Shown here: one piece after another, positions 1-6,684 of the stretch
Layout of the letters: every line of letters starts with the position of its first letter
How positions within the stretch are numbered: position 1 is the first letter of the stretch
Origin: JBNKDD01 sp050288085
GTDB taxonomy: Bacteria > Chloroflexota > Anaerolineae > Aggregatilineales > UBA3940
NCBI GenBank assembly: GCA_050288085.1
Contig: JBNKDD010000129.1
Coordinates: forward strand, 1-14,927
Length of the DNA stretch: 14,927 nucleotides
Direction of reading: 5' to 3'
Position numbers and translations under genes: made by a program
Notes under the pieces: model-generated
What the model saw: the letters and a program-made list of their open reading frames with translations, nothing else
Told to the model about the DNA's origin: nothing
Databases searched by the model: none

Positions 1-110
1 TGGTGTTGATGTCAAAAGGAGATCGATCGGTACGGGAAAGCTTGTTTATCCGGTAACAGCTTCCACACGGTAAATAGTTGTATTTGTATGGAGGAAAGGA
101 ACACAACACT

Positions 111-566
111 ATGCCAGCAAAAAATAAGAAGGGCACACAGAAGTCTGACGGATTCACGGATGAAGAACGCGCCGCGATGAAGGAGCGCGCCAAAGAGTTG
201 AAGGCGGAAGCGCGCGCAAACAAGAAGAAAGAGGACGGGGAAAACGACCTGCTTGAAAAAGTCGCCGAGATGCCGGAATCGGATCGTGTTATGGCCGAGC
301 GTCTTCATGAGATCATCAAGGCTAATGCCCCGGACCTCTTTCCAAAAACCTGGTATGGGATGCCCGCCTATGCCAATGAGGATGGTAAGGTCGTCTGCTT
401 CTTCCAGAGCGCGGACAAGTTCAAAGCGAGGTACGCGACCCTTGGCTTCAACGACGTGGCGAATCTCGACGAGGGTGCGATGTGGCCGACCGCCTTTGCC
501 CTGAAGGAGTTGACCCCCGCCGAAGAGGAAAAGATCGTTGCACTTGTCAAGAAAGCGATAAGCTAA
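111..566 (+). CDS. DUF1801 (YdhG/CyaY-fold-like) family protein
   Basis: A protein of 151 aa. Residues about 55-150 look like the DUF1801 fold (small iron-chaperone-like or YdhG-like proteins): a helix with RLHEIIKANAP, then KTWYGMPAY, a beta strand VVCFFQ, and a closing helix ending in VALVKKAIS. The WYGMPAY stretch is the usual hallmark. The first 50 residues are a very Lys/Glu/Ala-rich, probably helical or disordered tail not typical of the core domain. The start at 111 is chosen because GGAGGAAAGGA lies at 90-100, ten bases upstream; the frame is also open to a TTG at 78, but that would place the ribosome-binding site inside the gene. The biochemical role of DUF1801 proteins is poorly known, so no function is assigned. 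The gene stands alone and converges on the next one. Confidence 0.8.
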   Translation: MPAKNKKGTQKSDGFTDEERAAMKERAKELKAEARANKKKEDGENDLLEKVAEMPESDRVMAERLHEIIKANAPDLFPKTWYGMPAYANEDGKVVCFFQSADKFKARYATLGFNDVANLDEGAMWPTAFALKELTPAEEEKIVALVKKAIS

Positions 567-584
567 GAGCCTGCCATTCTACAC

Positions 585-617
585 GGTGATTATCCCTGCA
601 ATCAAGGGATAATCACC
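585..617. terminator. Bidirectional hairpin between convergent genes
   Basis: A perfect 13-bp stem (GGTGATTATCCCT at 585-597 and its complement at 605-617) with a 7-nt loop lies between the convergent genes at 111-566 and 613-1482. No clear T-run follows on either strand, so it may be a weak intrinsic terminator or simply an mRNA 3'-end stabiliser. The stop codon of the minus-strand gene (613-615) lies inside the right arm. Confidence 0.55.
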
Positions 618-1482
618 CTGGTTCCTCGCTGGTTTCCTCGATTTGCTGCTCCTGCTGGAGTTCATCATAAATCGACTCCAGGCCGGATTTAATCCGCCGG
701 TGAACGATTTCCCGGTGAGCCGGTTCATACGGGTATAGATCGATCATCTCCTGCACGATATTGATCAAATCAGTCCGAGCGCCCTCGGCACGATGGAGGT
801 TCATTACCTTTTCGCGGGCCGTTTGCAGATAGTTAGACAGCGTTTCGGAAGGAGTCATATCATCGACCTGCTGCCGTCCGGTGATTATCTTCCACCCGGC
901 GTAATCGCTCCGCAGTTCGTTCAACCGGTCTAACCAGACCCCGGTCGCGCCGTCGTTGATATAAGGATGCTGCCCGGCGACCAGCGTATCCCCGACGAAG
1001 ACCACCTTCTCATTCGGGAAGACCACCCAGGTGCTCCCCTGGCTGGCGCTTGGCTTATTGATGAGCTTGATCTCTCGTTCGCCGCAGTTCAGGTATAGAG
1101 AATCGGAATAGGAAATCTGGGGCGGAACCAGCCTGACTCCGGCAATTTCGATCAGTTCGTTGTCGTTAGAACTCATCTCATCGGCGGCCTGCGAGACAAA
1201 CGCGTTCTTCAATTGGAGCATGTACTGGGCCGTCGATTTATGCGCAACAACCGGCGCACTGTACCAGTAGTTACCCAGGATGCGATCCCGGTGCTGGTCA
1301 GTGTTGATCACGTATTGCACCGGCTTGGGATCGACATCCATCAGGTTGGCGAGCCAGGCTCGTGCATCACGGGGGTAGGGCGGCGTGTCAATGCACACCC
1401 ATCCGACCGAGGTCCGCACCGCGCCGATGGTGACGAAAGAATAATCTGTTTCGATGAAGATGTTAGGAGCTATTTCCTGCAT
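613..1482 (-). CDS. Metallo-beta-lactamase-fold protein with degenerate metal site
   Basis: A protein of 289 aa whose layout follows MBL-fold hydrolases. It has strand pairs near the N-terminus (VTIGAVRTSVGWVCIDTPP), a VINTDQHRDRILGN loop at 58-71 where the HxHxDH motif should be, a PSASQGST loop at 144-151 where the third His should be, VFVGDTLV at 162-168, and IITGRQQV at 199-206 where the last His normally follows Gly. Of the usual ligands only H64, D66 and D165 remain; the others are replaced by D62, R67, A146 and R203. The C-terminal about 80 residues form a charged helical tail. The fold is inferred from strand order and motif spacing. Normal hydrolase activity is doubtful; it may be a pseudo-enzyme or use another metal arrangement. 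It is transcribed alone, away from a palindromic repeat. Confidence 0.72.
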   Translation of the reverse strand: MQEIAPNIFIETDYSFVTIGAVRTSVGWVCIDTPPYPRDARAWLANLMDVDPKPVQYVINTDQHRDRILGNYWYSAPVVAHKSTAQYMLQLKNAFVSQAADEMSSNDNELIEIAGVRLVPPQISYSDSLYLNCGEREIKLINKPSASQGSTWVVFPNEKVVFVGDTLVAGQHPYINDGATGVWLDRLNELRSDYAGWKIITGRQQVDDMTPSETLSNYLQTAREKVMNLHRAEGARTDLINIVQEMIDLYPYEPAHREIVHRRIKSGLESIYDELQQEQQIEETSEEPG

Positions 1483-1496
1483 ATCGATAAAGCGCT

Positions 1497-1543
1497 GTTA
1501 GGGAGGTGTTGAGCATTGAGACACGGTATGCCGTGTCCCTAAC
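1497..1543. repeat. Palindromic intergenic repeat (GTTAGGG...CCCTAAC ends)
   Basis: The outer arms GTTAGGG (1497-1503) and CCCTAAC (1537-1543) enclose a 7-bp hairpin, GACACGG (1520-1526), loop TATG, CCGTGTC (1531-1537). The last base pairs of the two stems compete. It lies between the dehydratase stop (minus strand) and the MBL-protein start (minus strand). It resembles the small GTAGGG-ended palindromes dispersed in Chloroflexota and cyanobacterial genomes, and may also stop readthrough from the upstream pair. Confidence 0.5.
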
Positions 1544-1574
1544 GTGTTTACTTTGTTATTATCAACTATCCCCG

Positions 1575-2546
1575 TTACGGCACATTCCCCTGTAAAATTG
1601 TCATTAATTTGGCCGGATCAATGTTCCCACCCGATACCACACACACCACCTTGTCCGCACGGGCTTCGCCCGTCAGGGCCGCAGCGACCGGTAATGCGCC
1701 TGCCCCCTCTGCGATGACGTGATTCCGCTCCGCTAACAGCCGGATCGCCCCGGCAATTGATTCAAGCGTCATGGAGATCGAACCATCAATCAACTGGTTG
1801 ATCAGCGGCCACATCTGTTCAAACACCGCTGGTGCGCCAATCGCGTCGACAAAGCTGCGGGTATGGCTGACTTCCACCATCCGCCCGGCAGCCAATGAAA
1901 GGGTTAATGGTGCGGCTGTCTCGGCTTCACTTGCATAAACTTTAACGCTCGGACGGGCAGCGCGCAACGCAGAGGCAATCCCACAGCCTAAGCCGCCTCC
2001 ACCATAGGCCACCATCACCGCTTCGACATCCGGCAGATCGTCCAGGATTTCGAGCGCAATCGTGCCGTTTCCCGCCATCACGTCCGGGTCGGCAAAGGGA
2101 TGGATAAACAGGCCATCTAAGCCCTCAAATTCCCAGTTGATCTGGGCATTGAAATAATCCTCCCACGATGCCTTGATGATCTGTCCGCCCAGCCGCCGGA
2201 TCGCGTTGAGCTTCGACTCCGATGCGGTGTGCGGTACGACCACCGTACAATCCAATCCCAGGTAGCGGGCATACCACGCGACACCCTGTGCCATGTTGCC
2301 GGTGCTGGCTGTCCAGACGCCGTGTTGGCGTTCCTCGTCGCTGGCGGACAGCATCTTATTACCGGCTCCGCGCAGCTTAAACGACCCGACCGGCTGCAAA
2401 TTCTCCAGCTTGAGATAAATCTCCGCTGGGGCATCATCGATATTTAATCGTATCAGCGGCGTATGGATCGCCCCACCTTTGAGGCGCTCCCTCGCTGCCT
2501 GGATTGCCTCAAGCGGGATCGGGTCGTGGACTTCAACCGGTGTCAT
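1575..2546 (-). CDS. PLP-dependent threonine/serine dehydratase-family enzyme
   Basis: A protein of 323 aa, fold type II PLP enzyme. K57 in GSFKLRG is the expected Schiff-base lysine. STGNMAQG at 81-88 is the substrate/carboxylate loop (SxGN), YGGGGLGCG at 181-189 holds the PLP phosphate, and SGGN at 305-308 is the C-terminal cofactor contact. There is no C-terminal ACT regulatory domain, so it resembles catabolic threonine dehydratases, serine racemases, beta-hydroxyaspartate dehydratases (BhcB) and the hydroxyectoine-utilisation protein EutB rather than biosynthetic IlvA. Expected chemistry is loss of water from a beta-hydroxy amino acid to give an enamine/imine. The start lies 2 nt after the stop of the ornithine cyclodeaminase-family gene, so the two are almost certainly co-translated and probably act in sequence. 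The exact substrate cannot be read from the sequence. Confidence 0.9.
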   Translation of the reverse strand: MTPVEVHDPIPLEAIQAARERLKGGAIHTPLIRLNIDDAPAEIYLKLENLQPVGSFKLRGAGNKMLSASDEERQHGVWTASTGNMAQGVAWYARYLGLDCTVVVPHTASESKLNAIRRLGGQIIKASWEDYFNAQINWEFEGLDGLFIHPFADPDVMAGNGTIALEILDDLPDVEAVMVAYGGGGLGCGIASALRAARPSVKVYASEAETAAPLTLSLAAGRMVEVSHTRSFVDAIGAPAVFEQMWPLINQLIDGSISMTLESIAGAIRLLAERNHVIAEGAGALPVAAALTGEARADKVVCVVSGGNIDPAKLMTILQGNVP

Positions 2547-2548
2547 AT

Positions 2549-3535
2549 CTAAAACTCAGCTTGAAAACCGAGGCCCTTTGCCTGCGCTTTCTGATAAGCC
2601 AGCACCGCGATTGCCGTATCCTGCGTCCCTACGCCTGTCAGATCACAGACGGTGATTTCTTCATCGGAGGCGCGGCCCGGTTTGCGCCCGGCAGTGATCT
2701 CGCCCAGTTCATCAATCGGAGTGTCTTTGGAGATCACCCCGGCTTCCAATGCAAATTTATGCTCACCCAGCCGGAGGACCTGTTCTCTCAAATCACAAAT
2801 GAGGCGGTCAGCCCGGCCTAAGACATCGGCGTATAATTCTTGTTTGTGGCCGTTATCGGCCCCCATCGCGGTGATGTGCAATCCGGGGTGCACCCACTCA
2901 GCCCTGATAATCGGTTCGGTTGAAGGGGTGGCCGTCACAACAAAGTTGCTTTCCCTGACCACCGGTTCGGCGCTGTCAACCGCCACACACTCAATCCCAA
3001 GTTCAGCCGACATTTCCTTGGCGTACCGGTCACGCCATTCTTTTCCCCGGCTGTAGACCAATACCCGCTTGAAATCGCGCACCAGCTTTAATGCCTGGAT
3101 TTGATAGCGTCCCTGTGCCCCCGCGCCGATCACGCCGACCGTCTCTAAATCTTTCCGGGCAAAATGATCGGCGGCAATCGTACCTGCTGCTGCCGTCCGA
3201 ACATCGGTCAGATAGCCGTTGTCGAGCAGTATTGCCTCCGGGAAACCGGTCCTGGCGCTGAACAACTGCATGATCCCGCTGCCGGATGGCAAACCAATTT
3301 TCGGATTATCATAAAACCCGGATGCAATCTTGACCGCGAAGCTGTCATACCCCTCGATCACGGCGGATTTGACGTGCATCTCGCCGTTGTGCTCATCAAC
3401 CGGGATGCTCATAATCGGGGTGACCGCCCGCCCATCGGCCAACGCGGTGAAGGAGTCGGCTATCGCTGCCACTGTCTCAGCATCCAGCGCCACGCACTCG
3501 CGAATCTCAGGCTCGGTCAGGATCGTGATCTTCAT
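2549..3535 (-). CDS. Ornithine cyclodeaminase/mu-crystallin family NAD(P)-dependent enzyme
   Basis: A protein of 328 aa, the normal length for the family. The Rossmann motif GVIGAGAQGR is at 134-143; the family signature LTDVRTAAAGTIAA is at 109-122, with R113 and K69 as likely substrate contacts. The catalytic-acid region reads AMGADNGHKQEL (223-234, acid D227). True ornithine cyclodeaminases usually have a PGK-type sequence there, so this variant points more to the imine- or ketimine-reductase side of the family (EutC, BhcD, alanine dehydrogenase-like). AGGAG (minus strand of 3541-3545) is 5 nt before the ATG. It immediately precedes the dehydratase gene, matching the eutB/eutC and bhcB/bhcD pairings, but no other ectoine or beta-hydroxyaspartate gene is in the window, so the pathway is left open. 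Confidence 0.88.
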   Translation of the reverse strand: MKITILTEPEIRECVALDAETVAAIADSFTALADGRAVTPIMSIPVDEHNGEMHVKSAVIEGYDSFAVKIASGFYDNPKIGLPSGSGIMQLFSARTGFPEAILLDNGYLTDVRTAAAGTIAADHFARKDLETVGVIGAGAQGRYQIQALKLVRDFKRVLVYSRGKEWRDRYAKEMSAELGIECVAVDSAEPVVRESNFVVTATPSTEPIIRAEWVHPGLHITAMGADNGHKQELYADVLGRADRLICDLREQVLRLGEHKFALEAGVISKDTPIDELGEITAGRKPGRASDEEITVCDLTGVGTQDTAIAVLAYQKAQAKGLGFQAEF

Positions 3536-3583
3536 GCTTGCTCCTATGCCGGGTTGTGGTTCCCTCTACAAAATAATCCGATT

Positions 3584-3626
3584 GTAGGGGCGACTGGAAC
3601 AAACCGAAGGTTTGCGTCGCCCCTAC
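3584..3626. repeat. GTAGGGGCGAC palindromic repeat
   Basis: A perfect 11-bp inverted repeat (GTAGGGGCGAC at 3584-3594, complement at 3616-3626) with an inner 6-bp hairpin CAAACC (3600-3605), loop GAA, GGTTTG (3609-3614). It fills most of the 96-nt gap between the tRNA-editing gene and the cyclodeaminase-family gene. The GTAGGGGCGA end is the form seen in dispersed palindromic repeats of Chloroflexota and cyanobacteria. It may end or weaken transcription between the two halves of the minus-strand block. Confidence 0.6.
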
Positions 3627-3631
3627 CAAGA

Positions 3632-4843
3632 TTATTCAGAAAACACCGCTTCTTCAGCCTCCACTAAGGCTGCTTCGATCTGTTCCATCGTAGCAGAAAA
3701 GCCGCCCCCCTGCACGAAGTCAGGCCGCCCGCCGCCACGATCACTGCCTAATACCGACAGCGCCTGCTTCAAGGCTGGGTTCATATCGTAGGGTAGATTC
3801 TCGCTGCGGGCACACATCACCTGGGCTTTGTCCCCAGCTAAACCCAGCAGCACCACCATATCCGGCTCCTGGATCAACCGGGAAGCCAGCGTGCGGACAT
3901 CCCCCGCCTCGCGATCTTCAAACGCCGCCCGGATGACTTTCACCCCGCCGCGCTCTACCGCATTGTGAATCATCTCTTCGGCTTCGTAAGCCATCAATTG
4001 TTTGGTGGTACGGCTCAATGCCTGCTTGGTGCTTTTTAATTCCGCCTTGAGCCGGTCTACGGCCTGATCAAGCTCCTGGAAGGGGACGGTCAAATCGGCG
4101 GCTACCTGGCTGATCATGCTGTGCTTGGCCTGGTAATCGTGCAGCGCCCGCGCCCCACACCGAAACTCGATCCGGCTGCCGCCCTTGTAATTGATAATGC
4201 TCACCACCTTGATCAGCCCGATCTCGCCCGCGTAGTTAACATGAGTCCCACCGCAGGCCGTCCGGTCAAAGTCCTTGATCTCGACCACCCGCAGACCGTC
4301 GGTCGTCAGGTGATCCAGCCGTTTACGCATCCGCACGTCATCGGCCTGATCGGGATCGACCAGCTCGATCAGAACCGGGCGATTCTCGGTGATGATCTGG
4401 TTGGCTCGATCCTCGACTGCATCGACCACTTCCGGCTGTAGATCGCCTTTTTCCAGGTCAATCGTCACACTGTTTGGGCTGAGGTGGAAGCTGACCGTCA
4501 TCGCATCGGCCACTTCGACAAACGCCTGAGTCAAAATATGCTGCCCGGTGTGATGCTGCATATGGTCGAAGCGCCGATCCCAATCGATCTGACAGTTAAC
4601 CTGATCGTCCTGAATTTCTTTGGCTAAAACATGAATCACCGCATAATCATCTTCGCGGCTGATCACGTCCACAACCTCGACGCCATTGATCGTGCCCTCG
4701 TCGGCGGGCTGTCCGCCGCTTTCCGCGTAAAAGTAGGTCTGATCGAGCACCACCGTCGGGTGACCATTTATGGTCAGCCGCTCGACGATCTGCGCATCGA
4801 AGTCGGTCGTATAGGCATCATCATAATACAGGCGCTTGGTCAT
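3632..4843 (-). CDS. alaX: Stand-alone alanyl-tRNA editing protein (AlaX-L type, with DHHA1 domain)
   Basis: A protein of 403 aa from the ATG at 4841-4843. Residues 1-90 form the AlaRS-editing-type barrel, with SGGQPAD at 42-48. The zinc site of the editing domain is complete: H98TGQH102 and C197GGTH201. A coiled-coil linker (about 250-300) leads to a C-terminal DHHA1-like domain with the Gly-rich GSDRGGGRPDFVQGGG. The family hydrolyses mischarged Ser- or Gly-tRNA(Ala) in trans, in the cytoplasm. The catalytic aminoacylation domain of AlaRS is absent. The frame is open to 4936, but the internal start at 4843 is preferred: its ATG overlaps the TGA of the upstream esterase gene (ATGA), indicating translational coupling, and the protein then begins with the usual short family N-terminus (MTKRLYYDD). 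Coupling to a secreted esterase is odd functionally. Confidence 0.9.
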   Translation of the reverse strand: MTKRLYYDDAYTTDFDAQIVERLTINGHPTVVLDQTYFYAESGGQPADEGTINGVEVVDVISREDDYAVIHVLAKEIQDDQVNCQIDWDRRFDHMQHHTGQHILTQAFVEVADAMTVSFHLSPNSVTIDLEKGDLQPEVVDAVEDRANQIITENRPVLIELVDPDQADDVRMRKRLDHLTTDGLRVVEIKDFDRTACGGTHVNYAGEIGLIKVVSIINYKGGSRIEFRCGARALHDYQAKHSMISQVAADLTVPFQELDQAVDRLKAELKSTKQALSRTTKQLMAYEAEEMIHNAVERGGVKVIRAAFEDREAGDVRTLASRLIQEPDMVVLLGLAGDKAQVMCARSENLPYDMNPALKQALSVLGSDRGGGRPDFVQGGGFSATMEQIEAALVEAEEAVFSE

Positions 4844-5892
4844 GGACTCGGCTCGCTGCAACTGGGGAAGCTGTTTATGTCGCGGGGCCAATCCGCCGCA
4901 TAGAACGCCAGATAATCCGCCGTATGCGCTTCCCAATAGGGCTCCTCGTGTGCTCCGACCGGGTTGATCACGTAATCAGGGTTGATCCCCCGCAGGCGCA
5001 GCCGGTCAACAAAGTCGCGCATATTGGTATCGACCAGGTGATCCGCCGCCCCGTGATCGAGGTACATCTGCAAGATTTCGATCCCCGGCCCGGTGTCGAG
5101 CAGGTTGTTGGGATTGTAATCGGTCGGCGTATAAGCATCGTAGAAATAAGCGCTGTGCCCACCCACCTTGCTGAACAATTCCGGGTGGCTGAAGGCGATC
5201 CAATAAGCCCAGTACCCCCCACGTGATAAACCGCCAATCGCCCGCCTTGCCGGATCATTCCAGGTGCACATATTCGCCTCAATGACCGGCAGCAGCTCAT
5301 CGACGATCACGTCCCCGTAAAGCCCTGCATCGTTGTCGTGTTGGGCCTCAACCCCGTTAGGCATGATGATCACCATCGGCGGCAGCGACCCGCGCACAAA
5401 ACCCAGATCGGCGGCTTCGTCCAGTCCCAGCCGGTCCCACTGGTCATCGTTCATGATCGCATCCTGCATCCCATGCAGCATGATCAGGTAGGGATAGCGC
5501 TTCCCGGAAGAGGCATAACACGGCGGCAGATAAACGCGGTAGCGCATCTCGTGACCTAGCAGGGCGCTCTCCAGACTGTTGAGCACGATCTGCCCTTCCG
5601 TCTCATCACAGGCTGCCACTTGTTCAGGCGCTGCCGGTTCGGTCGGAGGGATCGACTCGCCAACCGGGGCCGTCATCTCCCCATCTGATACTTCCCCTTC
5701 CACTGTTGGCGCGGACAGGGGAGTCAGGGTAGGTGTTGGGAAACCCTGGACCGTAGAGGGTGGGGTAGCCGTTATTTCAATCGGCGGCACGGTCAGGAAG
5801 GGCTCGGAGGTAGGGTCAGACCCCGTCTGTAGGATTCCACAGCCGGAGGTTAACAGCAGGAATAGAATAGGTAACAGAATTTTTCGGTGCAT
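4840..5892 (-). CDS. Lipoprotein esterase (esterase D / enterochelin-esterase-like alpha/beta hydrolase)
   Basis: A protein of 350 aa. The N-terminus has a short basic start, a hydrophobic stretch and a lipobox (LTSGC, lipidation at C18), then a Thr/Pro-rich linker to about residue 95. The alpha/beta-hydrolase domain (about 100-340) resembles PF00756 esterases: RYRVYLPPCY at 117-126, PYLIMLHG at 134-141 (oxyanion-hole strand), the nucleophile elbow GGLSRGGY at 220-227 (S223), an acid probably among D279/D284, and H315 in PVGAHEEPYW. Two further Cys (C95 and C125) and others may form disulfides, consistent with a site outside the cytoplasm. The protein is probably anchored on the outer face of the membrane and hydrolyses an ester; the substrate is unknown. 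It is first in the minus-strand block and its TGA overlaps the tRNA-editing gene start. Confidence 0.87.
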   Translation of the reverse strand: MHRKILLPILFLLLTSGCGILQTGSDPTSEPFLTVPPIEITATPPSTVQGFPTPTLTPLSAPTVEGEVSDGEMTAPVGESIPPTEPAAPEQVAACDETEGQIVLNSLESALLGHEMRYRVYLPPCYASSGKRYPYLIMLHGMQDAIMNDDQWDRLGLDEAADLGFVRGSLPPMVIIMPNGVEAQHDNDAGLYGDVIVDELLPVIEANMCTWNDPARRAIGGLSRGGYWAYWIAFSHPELFSKVGGHSAYFYDAYTPTDYNPNNLLDTGPGIEILQMYLDHGAADHLVDTNMRDFVDRLRLRGINPDYVINPVGAHEEPYWEAHTADYLAFYAADWPRDINSFPSCSEPSP

Positions 5893-5900
5893 TGACCGAC

Positions 5901-5930
5901 ATTATAGCCACCCCGTGTATTGCCCTGCAA
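5901..5930 (-). promoter_or_regulatory. Promoter of the esterase gene, probable leaderless transcript
   Basis: On the minus strand a perfect TATAAT (5901-5906) is preceded after 18 bp by TTGCAG (5925-5930), a weak -35. Only 8 nt separate the -10 box from the ATG at 5890-5892, so transcription should begin at or next to the A of the start codon. No Shine-Dalgarno sequence is possible in between. Confidence 0.55.
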
Positions 5931-5934
5931 ACTA

Positions 5935-5964
5935 TTGACAGTCTGACGCCGGATGGTGTACACT
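5935..5964 (+). promoter_or_regulatory. Sigma-70-type promoter of the TetR-associated operon
   Basis: A consensus TTGACA (5935-5940), an 18-bp spacer and TACACT (5959-5964, four of six matches to TATAAT) point towards the genes starting at 6013. The expected start point is near 5971, inside the adjacent palindrome. It is divergent from the esterase promoter, with the two -35 regions only a few bases apart. Confidence 0.65.
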
Positions 5965-5965
5965 A

Positions 5966-5993
5966 TTTCTAGACTGACCGGTCAGTCTAGAAA
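5966..5993. promoter_or_regulatory. 28-bp perfect palindrome, probable TetR-family operator
   Basis: The half-site TTTCTAGACTGACC (5966-5979) is followed with no spacer by its exact complement (5980-5993). It covers about +1 to +23 of the predicted transcript, an ideal position for repression by steric block. A TetR-family gene lies about 2.1 kb downstream in the same co-directional run (8085-8681), so autoregulation is the simplest reading. Binding is inferred from symmetry, position and the linked regulator. Confidence 0.7.
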
Positions 5994-6012
5994 GTCGATT
6001 ATACAGATTAAT

Positions 6013-6642
6013 ATGAACACAGACATCACAACCTGTACCATAAAACCCGCATCCAATTGCGAAGGCTGTGCGCTTGTAGATCGGCTAAAGTGCCGCTTTC
6101 AATGGGGCGATCTGCTGCACTTCCTGACGATGTTTGTCGGATTTGCCATCCCGTCTGTGGCTGGCCTGATACGCGGCGGTTATGGCTGGTATCTGGCGGG
6201 GTGGGTGGGCTTCATGCTGTTTTTCTTCAATGTCTGGGAGATTCGTATCCTGTGCAGCCATTGTCCCTATTACGCAGAAGAGGGCCTTACCCTGCACTGC
6301 ATCGCCAATCTTGGCTGTCTGAAGCTGTGGAAATACCGCCCCGAACCGATGAGCACCTCGGAAAAGGTGCAGTTATTGGTTGGCTTTGTCATTCTCGGCG
6401 GCTTTCCTTTTCCGTTTCTCCTGTTGAGCCAACAATGGGTGCTGGCCGCCATCGCGGCCTGGGGGTTGATGATCTTCTTCTGGACGCTGAGAAAGTATGT
6501 GTGTTCATCCTGTGTCAATTTTTCCTGCCCGTTGAACTCTGTGCCCAAACCAATCATCGATGCCTACCTGATGCGTAACCCGGTCATGCGGGAAGCATGG
6601 GAGAAAAATGGCTGGGAAATTAAATCGACTGGTAGCAAGTAG
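6013..6642 (+). CDS. Uncharacterised cysteine-rich four-helix membrane protein
   Basis: A protein of 209 aa with 11 Cys. Cluster 1 is before the first helix (C8, C16xxC19, C27). Cluster 2 lies between helices 2 and 3 (C81SHC84, C96, C102). Cluster 3 follows helix 4 (C164SSC167, C172). Predicted helices are about 34-53, 57-76, 119-140 and 142-160. With four helices and flanks ending in Lys/Arg (RLK, IRIL, TLRKY), all three clusters fall on one face, most likely cytoplasmic. This suggests binding of zinc, Fe-S clusters or heavy metals, or thiol redox. The family cannot be named; the CSHCPYYAEEG and LWKYRP segments look conserved-type rather than random. The ATG at 6013 is chosen because an earlier in-frame ATG at 5953 lies upstream of the expected transcription start. 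No good Shine-Dalgarno is seen. It is first in the operon and followed 42 nt later by the reductase gene. Confidence 0.8.
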   Translation: MNTDITTCTIKPASNCEGCALVDRLKCRFQWGDLLHFLTMFVGFAIPSVAGLIRGGYGWYLAGWVGFMLFFFNVWEIRILCSHCPYYAEEGLTLHCIANLGCLKLWKYRPEPMSTSEKVQLLVGFVILGGFPFPFLLLSQQWVLAAIAAWGLMIFFWTLRKYVCSSCVNFSCPLNSVPKPIIDAYLMRNPVMREAWEKNGWEIKSTGSK

Positions 6643-6684
6643 CAAGACAATCAACAAGGGTGAGGATAAGGGGCCCAAAAAATA

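Noticed and set aside
1..110. Promoter for the DUF1801 gene
   Set aside because: Several TTG and TA-rich hexamers exist, but none has both acceptable sequence and 16-18 bp spacing.
1575..3535. Assignment as eutB/eutC (ectoine use) or bhcB/bhcD
   Set aside because: The pairing fits both, but no other gene of either pathway is present, so symbols were not given.
3164..3667. 167-codon open frame on the + strand
   Set aside because: Shadow of the cyclodeaminase-family gene and the end of the tRNA-editing gene; no start signal and no recognisable protein.
5953..6012. Upstream in-frame ATG for the Cys-rich membrane protein
   Set aside because: It overlaps the promoter spacer and operator and precedes the expected transcription start, so the ATG at 6013 is used.
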